From the NCBI RefSeq assembly GCF_030580955.1, contig NZ_JAUQON010000009.1:1-64000 (forward strand): 64,000 bases of DNA, read 5' to 3'. The position numbers were made by a program, and so were the translations under genes. The notes below the pieces were generated by a model. The model did not search any database. It was not told the DNA's origin and worked only from the letters and a program-made list of their open reading frames with translations. Source of the DNA: Hymenobacter convexus. Lineage in GTDB: Bacteria; Bacteroidota; Bacteroidia; Cytophagales; Hymenobacteraceae. This document shows positions 55,524 through 64,000 of the stretch, one piece after another (the stretch's first letter is position 1; each line of letters begins with the position of its first letter).

Positions 55524-58088
55524 TTACCGCCCCATACTCTTCCGTAGCGCCAGATAATCCAGGTAATACAGCACCTTCACCGACACCGAGTTATTGTGCG
55601 GCGTATTGATGGTGTTGTTGAAGTTATCGAAGAACTGCGGGGTGGCCTGCTCGGCCAGCAGATAAGTCGAGCCGGCGTTTTTCCAGACGATGCTCAGCTG
55701 CGAGCCGGGCGCGAACCACCACGAGTACACGGCGTCGATGTTGAAGGCGTTGTAGGTGTTGTCGCGGTTGCGCTGGTAAGCAGCAGGCGTTTCGACACCG
55801 TCCTTGCCCAGGGTGGCGAAATCGAGGTAGCGCACGTTGCTGGTGTAGTGGCGCAGGCGCAGCGTGAACGACATGCGGTTGGTGAAGGTGTAAGCCACCG
55901 AGGCCACGTTGGCGATGGTGGCCACGTCGCGGCGGCCCAGCAGCGTCTGGCCCATGAAGGTCTGGTCGAGGATTTCGCTGGCCGAGAGGCCGCCGTTCAC
56001 GTAGCCGATTTGGCTGTTGCGCAGGCTCCAGTCCACGCTGTAGCGGAAGGTTAGGTGGTCGTTGACGCGGTAGCGCGGGTAGAAACCCAGGCTGTAGCCG
56101 GTGCGGCGGGGCCGGTATGCCAGGCGCTCGTCCTGGGCGTAGCGCTGGAAGCCGGCGTTCCAGCTCAGGGCGAATTTCTTGCGCGAGTCGGAGTTGAAGA
56201 AGAAAGCGAAGCGGGTGTTGGCCGGCACGCGCACGTAGTACTGGCCCAGCGGCGCGGTGCGCGGCTCGAAAAAGTCGTGCGTCACGGGGTCCACGTTCAG
56301 GTCGAAGCCCAGCTGCCAGAAGCTCTTGGTGAAGGTGGTGTTGGCGCCGAGGTAGAAGTTCAGGGCCTGATATAAAGTCGGCTTGTAGAGCAGCGCATGG
56401 CTCACGTTGCCAAACACGTACAGGTTGTTCACCTTCCAGAACTGCTTGTAGCGGCGGTAGGCCAGGTCCAGCGAGTTGGTGATGTTGTTGTTGCCGAACA
56501 GGATGCCGAGGTCGTTGGGGTTATAAGTATCCGACTCGATGCCGTGGTTGTAGCTCCAGGTGAAATTGCCCGAGATTTTGCTCAGCCCCACCTGATACTT
56601 GTAGCCGTCGCGGTCCGACACTTCCTGCGTGCTGCCGAACTCCGTGCCGCGGCGGCGCGAGTACACCACGCGGCCGTCCACGGCATAGGTGTTTTTGGGG
56701 TTGGCGAAGCGGAAAAGGCCGCCGGTCACGTTGGCGTCGTAGGTGCTGCCGGCGCGCGTCACGTTGGTGTTGATGAGCGAGACATAGGAATTGTGCTTGA
56801 GGCTCTGGTCGAGCACGGCAATGTTGTAGTTGGCAAACGGCTGGGTGAGCACCTCGCGCTCTTGGCCGGTTTCGGTGTTGCGGATGGTGGCGTACATGTC
56901 GTTGCTCAGGGCATTGAACACGCCGACGCCCAGCCCCTTGCTGGTGCGCCCCGATACTTTGGTGGCATTCAGCAGCCGCGTTTCCGAAGGGTTGCGCACG
57001 ATGCGCTCATTGGCGCCTGCTGTCACGCCGTAAAAGCCGATGGGCGTGGCCCCTACCCTTCTCGAATAGAACAGGTTGCCCTTGTTGAACAGCTCAGTGC
57101 CTTCGGTGAAAAACTGCCGGTTCTCATTGAATTGCACCTCGAAAGGCGACAGATTCAGCACCTGGTTGTCGCTCTGCACCTGCCCGAAATCGGGCACCAG
57201 CGTGGCATCCAGGGTGAAGCTTTCGTTGATGCCCCACTTGATGTCGGCCCCGCCGTTGAAGCTGGTGGTGGTGCGCTTGGTGCCGGCGGCGCTGAGCGGG
57301 TTGTCGTTCACGTAGCCGCTCACGTAGGGCGTGAGCGAGAGGCGCAGCGGCGGTTTCACGCCCTGCACGCCCGTCAGCTCGCCCCACTGGTTCACGAAGC
57401 CATCCACCTGCGGCTTCACCTCGTTCCAGAAATAGGCGGCGTTGTCGCGCTTGCGCTGGCGCATGAAGTTCAGGCCCCAGTGCTGCACGTCGGCCGTGCT
57501 GAAACGGATAGCGGAGTACGGAATCCGCATTTCCACCACCCAATCGGTGCCTTGCAGGGCGGCGCGACTTTCCCACACGGCGTTCCAGTTGAAGTCTTCG
57601 CCGCCAGCCGGCGAATAGCGCGAATCAAGCTGCACGCCGCTGCTGGTCACGATGAAGCCGTAGCCGTTGAGGTGGTCGTTATAGGTATCGAGGAAAATAC
57701 CGAAGAAGTCGGAATTGCCGGTGTTGTCGCGCGCCGTCAGCTCGCGCGGGATGGAATCGAGGGCCACGTCGTGCATCACGGCGCCCACGTACAGCGCCGC
57801 GTCGTCGTAGAGCACGCGCACTTCGGTGGAGAATTTTTCGGGCACGCCGGGCTTGGGGCGCTGCTGCGTGAACTGGCCGGTCACGGCCGCCTCGCGCCAC
57901 GCGGCTTCATCGAGCACACCATCGAGCTTCACGGGCTGGGCGATGCGCAGGGCCGCCAGCTGGCGCCTGGGCGCAGCCGTGGCAGCGGGCTTAGCAACAG
58001 TGGGCGCCGTCTGAGCCCAGGCCGTCAGGCAGCCCAGCCTCAGGAGCAATATCAATCCAAAAAGGCGCAGAGAAAAGGTGAGGTGCAT
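55524..58088 (-). CDS. DUF5916 outer-membrane protein with CBM9-like domain
   Basis: An 854-residue exported protein. Start at ATG 58088 gives the signal MHLTFSLRLFGLILLLRLGC followed by LTAWAQ. Residues about 50-240 form a CBM9-like domain (PVKLDGVLDEAAWREA, LYVGAVMHD). The rest is the DUF5916 beta-barrel region with many aromatic-ended strands (LNFMRQRKRDNAAYFWNEV, QFNENRQFFTEGTELF). Such proteins are common in Bacteroidota outer membranes and often TonB-linked in context; ligand unknown. Alternative starts to 58199 would precede the signal peptide. Confidence 0.88.
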   Translation of the reverse strand: MHLTFSLRLFGLILLLRLGCLTAWAQTAPTVAKPAATAAPRRQLAALRIAQPVKLDGVLDEAAWREAAVTGQFTQQRPKPGVPEKFSTEVRVLYDDAALYVGAVMHDVALDSIPRELTARDNTGNSDFFGIFLDTYNDHLNGYGFIVTSSGVQLDSRYSPAGGEDFNWNAVWESRAALQGTDWVVEMRIPYSAIRFSTADVQHWGLNFMRQRKRDNAAYFWNEVKPQVDGFVNQWGELTGVQGVKPPLRLSLTPYVSGYVNDNPLSAAGTKRTTTSFNGGADIKWGINESFTLDATLVPDFGQVQSDNQVLNLSPFEVQFNENRQFFTEGTELFNKGNLFYSRRVGATPIGFYGVTAGANERIVRNPSETRLLNATKVSGRTSKGLGVGVFNALSNDMYATIRNTETGQEREVLTQPFANYNIAVLDQSLKHNSYVSLINTNVTRAGSTYDANVTGGLFRFANPKNTYAVDGRVVYSRRRGTEFGSTQEVSDRDGYKYQVGLSKISGNFTWSYNHGIESDTYNPNDLGILFGNNNITNSLDLAYRRYKQFWKVNNLYVFGNVSHALLYKPTLYQALNFYLGANTTFTKSFWQLGFDLNVDPVTHDFFEPRTAPLGQYYVRVPANTRFAFFFNSDSRKKFALSWNAGFQRYAQDERLAYRPRRTGYSLGFYPRYRVNDHLTFRYSVDWSLRNSQIGYVNGGLSASEILDQTFMGQTLLGRRDVATIANVASVAYTFTNRMSFTLRLRHYTSNVRYLDFATLGKDGVETPAAYQRNRDNTYNAFNIDAVYSWWFAPGSQLSIVWKNAGSTYLLAEQATPQFFDNFNNTINTPHNNSVSVKVLYYLDYLALRKSMGR

Positions 58089-58373
58089 GGGGTTGTCGGG
58101 GTTAAGAATGAGCAGCGGGAATCCGACGGAAGCGGGGCCGGGCGGGCCCGAAAAAGCGAGAGGATGGGGCGGGTTATTCGGCGTCGTTTCACTCACCAAA
58201 ACTTCTCCCAGACCACTACCGCAGGCACGCCAGCTTGCAGACCAGCTTTACCCGCAGCGCCCCAATCCTTTCACTCAAAAACGATTTTACTTGCCTGATT
58301 TTTAGGCAACAGCATTCCATCAAGGAGCCGAACCGGCGTCCTTTTGCGGGGAAACTGCCCGAGTTTGGAATGG

Positions 58374-59102
58374 TTACTTCCGCTTGCGGAAATACACGTC
58401 GTTGCTGATGGATTCGAGCTTGACGAGCGGGCCGCTGCCCCGCAGCGTGCCGCGCAGCTGGTAGCCCACGATGGGGTTTTTCTTCGGCTCCGAAGTGAAG
58501 GCGATTTCCTGGTCGGTGTACACCTCGCCGGTGATGGTTTTCAGGGCCAGCTCGGCGCCCTGGCTGGCGGGCCAGGCCACGTCCACGAAGCCGCTCAGCG
58601 ACTTGGCCTCCAGGGGGCCGGTGAGGCCGGCCACGTCGATGTTGCCGCTATAGGTGTAGATGCGCAGGTTCGCGTCGGCCGGCACCGTGATTTCGTAGTT
58701 GATGTCGGCACAAATCCGGTAACTGGTGTCGTCGTCGTTTCGGCCGTTGCTCATGTACACATTGCCCTGGCGCGTGCCGCTGCTGGGGCAGTCGCCGGGC
58801 TGGGCATTGCGCAGCATTTCCTTATTAAAATCCGCCGTTAGCTTCACCTCGTCGCCGCTCTGCTCGGTGCTGAGTTGCAGAGCGTCGTTGAGATGGTTTT
58901 GGTTGATGCTGACGGTGGCTTTGAGCGTCATTTTGCTGCCGGCGCCGGCCCGAATGCGGATGGTGCTGGCCTGTTTCAGATTAAGAAACAGGCGCTGACC
59001 TTTGGTCAGGTCCATGCTTTTTTCGAGGACTTTCTGGGCGGCGGCGGGTTGGAGGGCGGCCGTGGCAAGCACCAACAGGAGGAAGAATAGGAAGCGGCGC
59101 AT
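58374..59102 (-). CDS. DUF4097-like exported protein, 242 aa
   Basis: MRRFLFFLLLVLATAALQPA is a Sec signal with the cut near AAAQ. The mature part is a right-handed beta-helix-like repeat (IYTYSGNIDVAGLTGPLEAK, SLSGFVDVAW, TITGEVYTDQE, SISNDVYFRK) as in DUF4097 and head-GIN domains. It is the last gene of the sigma/anti-sigma cluster and resembles its upstream neighbour (59326-60096). A Cys-bearing loop (NAQPGDCPSSGT ... RICADIN) may form a disulfide. Confidence 0.82.
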   Translation of the reverse strand: MRRFLFFLLLVLATAALQPAAAQKVLEKSMDLTKGQRLFLNLKQASTIRIRAGAGSKMTLKATVSINQNHLNDALQLSTEQSGDEVKLTADFNKEMLRNAQPGDCPSSGTRQGNVYMSNGRNDDDTSYRICADINYEITVPADANLRIYTYSGNIDVAGLTGPLEAKSLSGFVDVAWPASQGAELALKTITGEVYTDQEIAFTSEPKKNPIVGYQLRGTLRGSGPLVKLESISNDVYFRKRK

Positions 59103-59160
59103 GGGAGGGAGTTTTTGCAGAAGTGGAAGGTGTAAAAGAGTGGTTTTGTGCTCCGAGAAT

Positions 59161-59324
59161 CGTTCTGGTGGGGCGCCTCACCCCCGGCCCCGATTCGCTT
59201 GAAGCGCGAAGCCTCAGGGAGAGGGGGTGTCAGACGACATTTGCAGCCGGACCGGTGTCCCCTCTCCCTGAGGCTTCGCGCTTCAAGCGAACCGGGGTCA
59301 GGGGGTGAGGCGCCCGACCGAACG
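59161..59324. repeat. GC-rich MITE-like inverted repeat, copy 2
   Basis: Same element as 55360-55523: CGTTCTGGTGGGGCGCCTCA on the left, GAGGCGCCCGACCGAACG on the right. The arms carry matching changes, and the inner spacer differs. It ends at the stop codon of the DUF4097 gene at 59326, like copy 1 at its gene. Confidence 0.9.
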
Positions 59325-59325
59325 A

Positions 59326-60096
59326 CTACTTGGCTTTGCGCACATAGATGTCGCCGCTCACCGTCTTGAGTGATACCGCGTTGCCGCCGCCGTTGATGGT
59401 GCCGTCCACCACCTGGCCGCCGATGTGGCGCATACTGTCGTCGGCATTTTTGGGCATAGCCAGGTCGAAGTCGGTGTAAACCTCGCCCGACACCGAACGC
59501 AATTTCAGCGTGGCCTTGGCGCTCGGGGGCATGCTCACGTCCACGTCGCCGCTCACGGTAGTGATGGAGCTGGGGCCTTGGCGCATGGGTGCAAACTTCA
59601 CCTGGATGTCGCCACTCACGGTGGTAGCTACTACCGGGCCGGCCACGTTCAGCAGCTTGATATCGCCCGATTTCATGGTCACTTCGAGGTCACCGCTCAC
59701 GTCGCGCACCACCAGGTCGCCGTTGTTCCAGTTCGTTTGGTTGAACTGCACGCTGGAGCCCCGGGGCACCTGCACCACGTAATTGGCATCCTTGCGCGAG
59801 GCCCGCACGATGCGAACCGTGTTGTCGGTTTGCGTTACCGATAGGCCGATGTTGGTGTTGTCGACGGCCGTGTTGTAGATGGGGTGCAGGCCCTCGGCGC
59901 GCTTGGGGGCGGGCTCGAAGCCGTTGCCTTTTATCACCAGCTCGGTGCCGTCGATGCCTTCCACGGTCACGTCGCTGCCTTGCATTTCGAGCACGATTTT
60001 GCGGTCTTTGCCGCCGAGCTTGGTCTTGTATTCCTGCGCATTGGCAGACTGAATAGCGAGGGCGCCCGCCAAAGCGAGCAGAATGAACTTGTTCAT
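59326..60096 (-). CDS. DUF4097-family exported protein, 256 aa
   Basis: Start at ATG 60096 gives MNKFILLALAGALAIQSANA, a Sec signal. The body is a series of short beta-helix rungs: NGDLVVRDVSGDLEVTMKSG, DIKLLNVAGPVV, TTVSGDIQVKFAP, TTVSGDVDVSMPP, SVSGEVYTDFD, TVSGDIYVRKAK. This is the DUF4097 pattern, paralogous to 58374-59102. It follows the anti-sigma gene by 113 bases and is likely periplasmic. The role in the stress circuit is unknown. Confidence 0.88.
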   Translation of the reverse strand: MNKFILLALAGALAIQSANAQEYKTKLGGKDRKIVLEMQGSDVTVEGIDGTELVIKGNGFEPAPKRAEGLHPIYNTAVDNTNIGLSVTQTDNTVRIVRASRKDANYVVQVPRGSSVQFNQTNWNNGDLVVRDVSGDLEVTMKSGDIKLLNVAGPVVATTVSGDIQVKFAPMRQGPSSITTVSGDVDVSMPPSAKATLKLRSVSGEVYTDFDLAMPKNADDSMRHIGGQVVDGTINGGGNAVSLKTVSGDIYVRKAK

Positions 60097-60209
60097 ATGA
60101 GGGTAAAATTTAAGCAAGTGAAGTCCTAGGGCGGCGCCGGGCTGGCCGGCGCCGCATGCAGAAAAAAGGAGAGAAAAAGGGGTGGTTGAAAAGTTTTATA
60201 ACCGGCGAT

Positions 60210-61052
60210 TTATATCAGCTTGCCAATGCCGGCCTCGGCCTGGGCGCGCACCACGGGCAGCGCATCGGCGCGCTTGGACAGCTTTTCGAGCTGGGGCACG
60301 GCGCGGCGCACGCGCAGCGAAACCACCATGTCAATCAGCGTAATCTGCACGTTGGGGTCGGTTTGGATGGCCAGGGAGTGCACCAGGCCTTCGCGCACCC
60401 GCGGGTCTTCGCGCAGCCGGTAGAGGGCCTCGCAGGCGGCCAGCCGCACGTTGGGGTTGGCGTCGAAGTTGAGTGTGTTGAGCAGCACCTGCACGGTGGG
60501 GTCGCCGGGCTCCGATTCGCGGCTAGAGTTGTTCACCAGCTGAATCCGGTCGCTGGCTGTGGCACCGTGCAGGTCCTGCGCAAGCTGCGGCGTAGCGGCT
60601 TTGGGGCCGGCAGTGGCTACTTCGGTGCCACCCTGCGGGCCCCAGTGCAGGTTGCGACCCAGCAGCACGCCAGCGGCTATCAGCACAATGCTGGCGGCGA
60701 TGCGCATCCAGTTGTTCAGCACCGCTGTGGGCCACATCGACACTATTTTAGCCTCGGGCTGAGCGGCAGCAACAACTGGTGCGGCAGCCGCCGCTTCCGG
60801 TTTCAACTGTTGCTTTTGCTGCTCCAGCATGGCCATAAAATTGGCGCGCAGGGCGGTGCGGGGCACTTCGGGCAGGGCCGCGTCGAGGTCATCGGTGAGG
60901 GCACGGAGCTGGGTGACCTGCAGCTGGCAGCCGGGGCAATTGGGCAGGTGGGCGGCCACGCGCTCGGCCTCGGCGGCGGGCAGGCTGTGCTCGACGTAGG
61001 CCGGCAGCAGCGCTTCGAGCTCGTGGCAGGCAGATAGTTCGGGCGTTTTCAT
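60210..61052 (-). CDS. Anti-sigma factor with zinc finger and HEAT-like repeats
   Basis: A 280-residue membrane protein. An N-terminal zinc-binding zf-HC2 motif (CHELEALLPAYVEHSL and LPNCPGCQ) should hold the sigma factor. A membrane helix (about 118-137, IAASIVLIAAGVLLG) follows. The outer part has about three helical HEAT-like repeats (DANPNVRLAACEALYRLRED, then RVREGLVHSLAIQTDPNVQI). It starts four bases after the sigma gene's stop, the normal layout for a sigma/anti-sigma pair. Confidence 0.9.
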   Translation of the reverse strand: MKTPELSACHELEALLPAYVEHSLPAAEAERVAAHLPNCPGCQLQVTQLRALTDDLDAALPEVPRTALRANFMAMLEQQKQQLKPEAAAAAPVVAAAQPEAKIVSMWPTAVLNNWMRIAASIVLIAAGVLLGRNLHWGPQGGTEVATAGPKAATPQLAQDLHGATASDRIQLVNNSSRESEPGDPTVQVLLNTLNFDANPNVRLAACEALYRLREDPRVREGLVHSLAIQTDPNVQITLIDMVVSLRVRRAVPQLEKLSKRADALPVVRAQAEAGIGKLI

Positions 61053-61056
61053 GGAC

Positions 61057-61611
61057 TTAATTGGCGAAATAGATTTTGCGCAGCGCTTGCAGGGCGCGGT
61101 GCGCTTTCACGCGGGCGGCCTCGGCGGTGCAGCCCAGCAGCTTGCCGATTTCCTCGTAGCCGAAGCCCTGGAAGCGGTTCAGCACCAGGATTTCGCGCTG
61201 GGGCACGGGCAGCAGATTCAGGGCTTCGTGCAGGTCGTCGTGGCTGTTGCTGATGCGCATTTGGGAGAAGGCCGCGCCGCGCAGGGCGCCGGTGCGTTCC
61301 ACGTCCTCCACGTCGGTGTCGGCGGCGCGCAGCTTCTGCTGGCGCTGCCAATGGTCGGCGTGCACGTTGCGGGCCATCTGGTACACCCAGGCCTTGAAAG
61401 GCTGGGTGGGCTGGTAGCTGCTGCGGTACTTGAGGATGCGCTCGAACACGGTTTGGGTGAGGTCTTCGCTGAGGTCGCGGTCGTTGGTGAGGCGGGTGAG
61501 GTAGTTGAACAAGGGGCCGTGGTAGCGCTCGAACAGGGGCACGAGCTGGTCGAGGTCGTCGGCCCGAACGGCTGCCATCAGTTCTTCATCGCTCGTACTC
61601 GTGAGGGTCAC
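61057..61611 (-). CDS. ECF RNA polymerase sigma factor
   Basis: A 184-residue sigma-70-family factor of the extracytoplasmic type. Region 2 is LFNYLTRLTNDRDLSEDLTQ and FKAWVYQMARNVHADHW; region 4 is LPVPQREILVLNRFQGFGYE and EIGKLLGCTAEAARVKAHRA. It heads a cluster with its anti-sigma factor and two DUF4097 proteins, so an envelope-stress role is likely. Start is the ATG at 61611. Confidence 0.94.
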   Translation of the reverse strand: MTLTSTSDEELMAAVRADDLDQLVPLFERYHGPLFNYLTRLTNDRDLSEDLTQTVFERILKYRSSYQPTQPFKAWVYQMARNVHADHWQRQQKLRAADTDVEDVERTGALRGAAFSQMRISNSHDDLHEALNLLPVPQREILVLNRFQGFGYEEIGKLLGCTAEAARVKAHRALQALRKIYFAN

Positions 61612-62041
61612 GGGTGGGGGTGTTTGGGGTGAGGTGAAAGGAGTACCGGGAGTTGGGGGATTCGTTACAAGGTGCTGAGAAAAAATTAGCGAATGGTGGG
61701 CTGCAATTCACATTAACACCAATAAACTATTCATAATCAACAGATATCAACAACCAAAAAGAACGGTCATGCTGAGCGCAGCCGAAGCACCTCTACCGCG
61801 CAATGCAATTAATTACTCTCGTGGTAGAGATGCTTCGGCTGCGCTCAGCATGACCGTGCTGGAATGGGCTCGCTGGCAACCTTCCCGCCCCGACAGCCTT
61901 AATTCCCGTATCGGATGAGGCGAACGCTCAAAACCGAAGTTCTTTTCCCCGCCCTCATCAAAACTTTAGCGGCGGCCTGCTTCTTTTCTGCCTTGCTTGC
62001 ACCTTCAACCCCAGCCCTCTTTCACCACCCCAATACCTGAC
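61612..62041. other. Divergent region between the sigma gene and gnd
   Basis: It contains the REP element at 61764-61856 and AT-rich DNA near 61690-61760 that may hold the sigma-gene promoter. No gene is supported. The frame open from 61997 is only an upstream extension of gnd. Confidence 0.5.
61764..61856. repeat. GTCAT-type REP/MITE inverted repeat
   Basis: CGGTCATGCTGAGCGCAGCC and the right arm ending GGCTGCGCTCAGCATGACCG are exact complements; pairing continues through GAAGCA and CTCTACC with one mismatch. Confidence 0.9.
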
Positions 62042-63541
<1,500 letters not shown>

Positions 63542-63565
63542 GCTTTTGCCAGCGCTCAAATCGGT

Positions 63566-63655
63566 CGTCATGCAGAGCGCAGCGAAGCATCTTTACCACG
63601 CAGCGCAATCTATTTACTCTCGTGGTAAAGATGCTTCGCTGCACTCTGCATGACG
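63566..63655. repeat. GTCAT-type REP/MITE inverted repeat, variant arms
   Basis: CGTCATGCAGAGCGCAGCGA and the right arm ending GCACTCTGCATGACG are complementary except one position. Both arms carry CAGAG where the other copies have CTGAG, so the change is matched on both sides. It separates gnd and zwf. Confidence 0.9.
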
Positions 63656-63697
63656 TTCTTCATTATTCTGCATTCCTGAATTTGCCCCCTAACCGGC

Positions 63698-64000
63698 ATG
63701 AATAACAATACCAAAAAAGTCGACCCTACCGTTTTCGTCATTTTCGGCGGCACCGGCGATTTGAACGCCCGCAAGCTGGCCCCGGCGCTCTACAACTTGT
63801 TTCTGGACGGCTGGCTGCCCGCGCAGTTTGCTATCATCGGCACGGGCCGGACTGAGCTTACCGACCAGCAATTTCAGGAAAAGCTGCTGGAGGACATCAA
63901 CGAGTTTTCGCGCACTGGCAAGCCGAAAAAAGACGTGTGGAGCACCTTCGCCCCGCACGTTGGCTACCAGGTGGCCGATGCGAAAAACGCGGAAACCTAC
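63698..64000 (+). CDS. zwf: Glucose-6-phosphate 1-dehydrogenase, 5' part
   Basis: The first 101 codons are in the window; the rest is cut by its end. MNNNTKKVDPTVFVIFGGTG continues DLNARKLAPALYNL, the NADP-binding start of the family (GGTGDLxxRKLxPALYxL). It oxidises glucose 6-phosphate at the entry to the pentose phosphate pathway and pairs with gnd just upstream. Confidence 0.93.
   Translation, partial: MNNNTKKVDPTVFVIFGGTGDLNARKLAPALYNLFLDGWLPAQFAIIGTGRTELTDQQFQEKLLEDINEFSRTGKPKKDVWSTFAPHVGYQVADAKNAETY

Noticed and set aside
56397..58298. Long plus-strand open frame (633 codons)
   Set aside because: It lies antisense within the DUF5916 gene and reads as His/Val/Arg-rich low-complexity residues with no motif.

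Overview
The window looks like a chromosome segment of a high-GC Bacteroidota, most likely a Hymenobacter-type member of the Cytophagales. This is an inference from several signs: a type IX secretion C-terminal sorting domain; promoters of the Bacteroidota form TTG-N18/19-TAnnTTTG (clear before sucD and the CBS-like gene); many small lipoproteins; a DUF5916 outer-membrane protein; and a tmRNA whose tag reads GDYSYAMAA, close to known Cytophagales tags. No rRNA, tRNA, CRISPR array or intact transposase or integrase gene was seen.

Layout. 1-21,650 is mostly housekeeping: cmk, adenine deaminase, a CBS/cysteine-synthase-like enzyme, sucD, a flavin disulfide oxidoreductase, isocitrate dehydrogenase, an M16 peptidase and dnaX. 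Between them lie envelope proteins, a lower-GC T9SS protein flanked by a decayed copy of the sucD tail, and an AT-rich membrane ORF beside a broken antitoxin relic. ssrA (tmRNA) is at 21,979-22,348.

22,339-35,147 is bounded by a 54-base direct repeat (50/54 identical) of the ssrA 3' end plus its terminator, so it reads as an old genomic island integrated at tmRNA. It carries a PaoABC-like molybdenum aldehyde oxidase, three aldo/keto reductases, an SDR, a cupin, one intact and two broken AraC-family regulators, and carboxymuconolactone decarboxylase and NmrA relics. Four promoters in it share one architecture: two GTTTGA half-sites about 21 bases apart, 6-7 bases, then a promoter whose -7 box is GACCTTTG or similar. 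This is a directly readable candidate AraC regulon.

35,378-50,196 is the most striking part: four large co-oriented genes resembling a multi-effector immunity or conflict system. They encode (A) two alpha/beta-hydrolase domains plus a CHAT protease domain, (B) a TRPM-type SLOG domain plus SLATT-like membrane segments plus a C-terminal SAGCQ-motif domain, (C) a TIR/DUF4062-like/TIR-like protein, and (D) an nSTAND1 NTPase with a transmembrane segment and a very large unassigned C-terminal region. By analogy with Thoeris, the TIR protein may make an ADP-ribose-type signal read by the SLOG membrane protein, with the NTPase as the trigger. This is a hypothesis from domain content.

50,359-64,000 returns to ordinary genes: an orphan LuxR response regulator, a glycosidase-like lipoprotein, a HipA-like kinase with DUF3037, a DUF5916 protein, an ECF sigma/anti-sigma/DUF4097 cluster, gnd and the start of zwf. 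REP/MITE-like inverted repeats of three families are scattered through the core regions but were not seen inside the island or the four-gene locus.
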